Source: Lepisosteus oculatus
Lineage: Eukaryota; Chordata; Actinopteri; Semionotiformes; Lepisosteidae
Reading direction: 5' to 3'
Assembly: GCF_040954835.1 (NCBI RefSeq)
Contig: NC_090703.1
Span: forward strand, 13,573,001-13,637,000
DNA length: 64,000 nucleotides
Shown: in pieces, positions 63,170 through 64,000 of the stretch
Position numbering within the stretch: position 1 is the first letter of the stretch
How the letters are laid out: each line of letters opens with the position of its first letter
The notes under the pieces: generated by a model
Told to the model about the DNA's origin: nothing
Seen by the model: only the letters and a program-made list of their open reading frames with translations
Database searches by the model: none
Program-made: the position numbers and the translations under genes

Positions 63170-64000
63170 CAGGCTGGTTTCAGCTGTATTCGTCCTCTGC
63201 ATTTGCTTTGGCATCAGTTGAAGGGGTGGGTGGTTTGGCTTAGGGGACTGTCAATACATAATACACACCCCCCTCTCCCTTCCAGTCTTCAGGCAGGGTA
63301 CTGATAGTGTATGGAGTCTATGCTCATATCCCCATGGCTTTCCCATGTCCACTACAGGGTGATCATTATTTTTAGGTTTAAAGGACATAAATTATGGTTT
63401 AATCTGACAATAACAAATAGTGTATGAGACACAAGGTCCTAATCTCCTTTATTTGCCTTTTCATCAAGATTCCCTCTTATAAAGCAATCACAGTCAGTTC
63501 TGCTTCTCTATAAACTGCTGTTCATTACACAGCAAGAGAACAAAGATGTCTGGTTCATGGGTCTAACAGATGGGTCAAATCTTTTTTTTAATACCACATT
63601 TTAGCATGTTTTAAACAGAACTCCAGTGCATGGTTTTCTTTATTCTATATATATATCCCTCTATTTTAAATGTATATTATTTTATTATGTGGCCTTAGGA
63701 GGGAGATGAACCCATCCGACTACCTTAAACTTAACTTGCTACACAAAATATAAATGTGATGCGTCTATTGTCCATAGTTGTGAATCCCGTCACCCTTTAC
63801 AGTACTGATGAGTTTGGAGGTGAAACCATTTACAGAAAGAAGCATTGTGGGCTTTGTATTGCCAGGGGATTAACATTTAGATATCAAAAGGTAACACAAA
63901 AACCTACAGGAAAAACCAACGTCTCTTCCATACTATAAATTGACATAAGCGATTACATTAAAAAAATTAACTATGTTAATATTTGAGATGTACTTATGGT

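Larger units (their letters stand above)
58647..64000. other. Gene-poor right flank
   Basis: No exon chain can be supported. Human synteny would place SAMD4A next, converging on GCH1 from the minus strand, so its 3' UTR might occupy part of 61.8-64 kb; the sequence itself does not prove this. CpGs cluster at 61,860-62,170. Repeats at 61.3-61.6 kb and a G-run at 63,149-63,169 are noted separately. Confidence 0.3.

Noticed and set aside
58647-64000. SAMD4A 3' UTR
   Set aside because: It is expected from human synteny only. I could not find its coding exons or a diagnostic 3' UTR motif, so no gene was called.

Overview
The window is vertebrate nuclear DNA, most likely from a ray-finned fish. 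Coding exons are short and separated by introns with GT-AG ends. The proteins they encode match the vertebrate orthologues closely. The interspersed repeats are of fish type: a 5S-rRNA-headed SINE, tRNA-headed and V-SINE-like elements, CR1/L2-like LINE debris and a dead Tc1-like transposon. I cannot name the species.

Four protein-coding genes are supported. (1) GNPNAT1, minus strand, 102..1788: four coding exons, with the C-terminal exon beyond the left edge; its probable promoter is near 4,440-4,510. (2) SOCS4, plus strand, 17446..18600: a single GC-rich coding exon. (3) WDHD1 (AND-1/Ctf4), plus strand, 22661..38105: 25 coding exons rebuilt in one continuous frame, about 1,122-1,131 residues. 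(4) GCH1 (GTP cyclohydrolase I), plus strand, 40035..55725: six coding exons, 259 residues.

Layout: 0.1-4.5 kb GNPNAT1; 4.5-15 kb a gene-free interval with repeats and a diverged local duplication; 15-19.9 kb SOCS4; 21.8-38.8 kb WDHD1; 39.7-58.6 kb GCH1 with its 3' region; 58.7-64 kb no gene that I can support. The genes share a neighbourhood, not a pathway. GNPNAT1 makes the UDP-GlcNAc precursor, SOCS4 dampens cytokine/EGF-receptor signalling, WDHD1 links polymerase alpha to the replisome, and GCH1 starts tetrahydrobiopterin synthesis. SOCS4-WDHD1-GCH1 is conserved vertebrate synteny (human chr 14q22), but SOCS4 here points the same way as WDHD1. As I recall, human SOCS4 and WDHD1 are head-to-head.

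The main unexpected findings are: a decayed second copy of GCH1 exon 3 with intact splice-site dinucleotides and an in-frame stop; a retroposed insert with poly-A and matching target-site duplications just upstream of the GNPNAT1 promoter; a full-length 5S-derived SINE with an 11-bp target-site duplication directly upstream of the SOCS4 coding exon; unrelated SINE heads that share one 3' tail; and in-frame alternative splice sites in WDHD1. I see no wholly new gene system.
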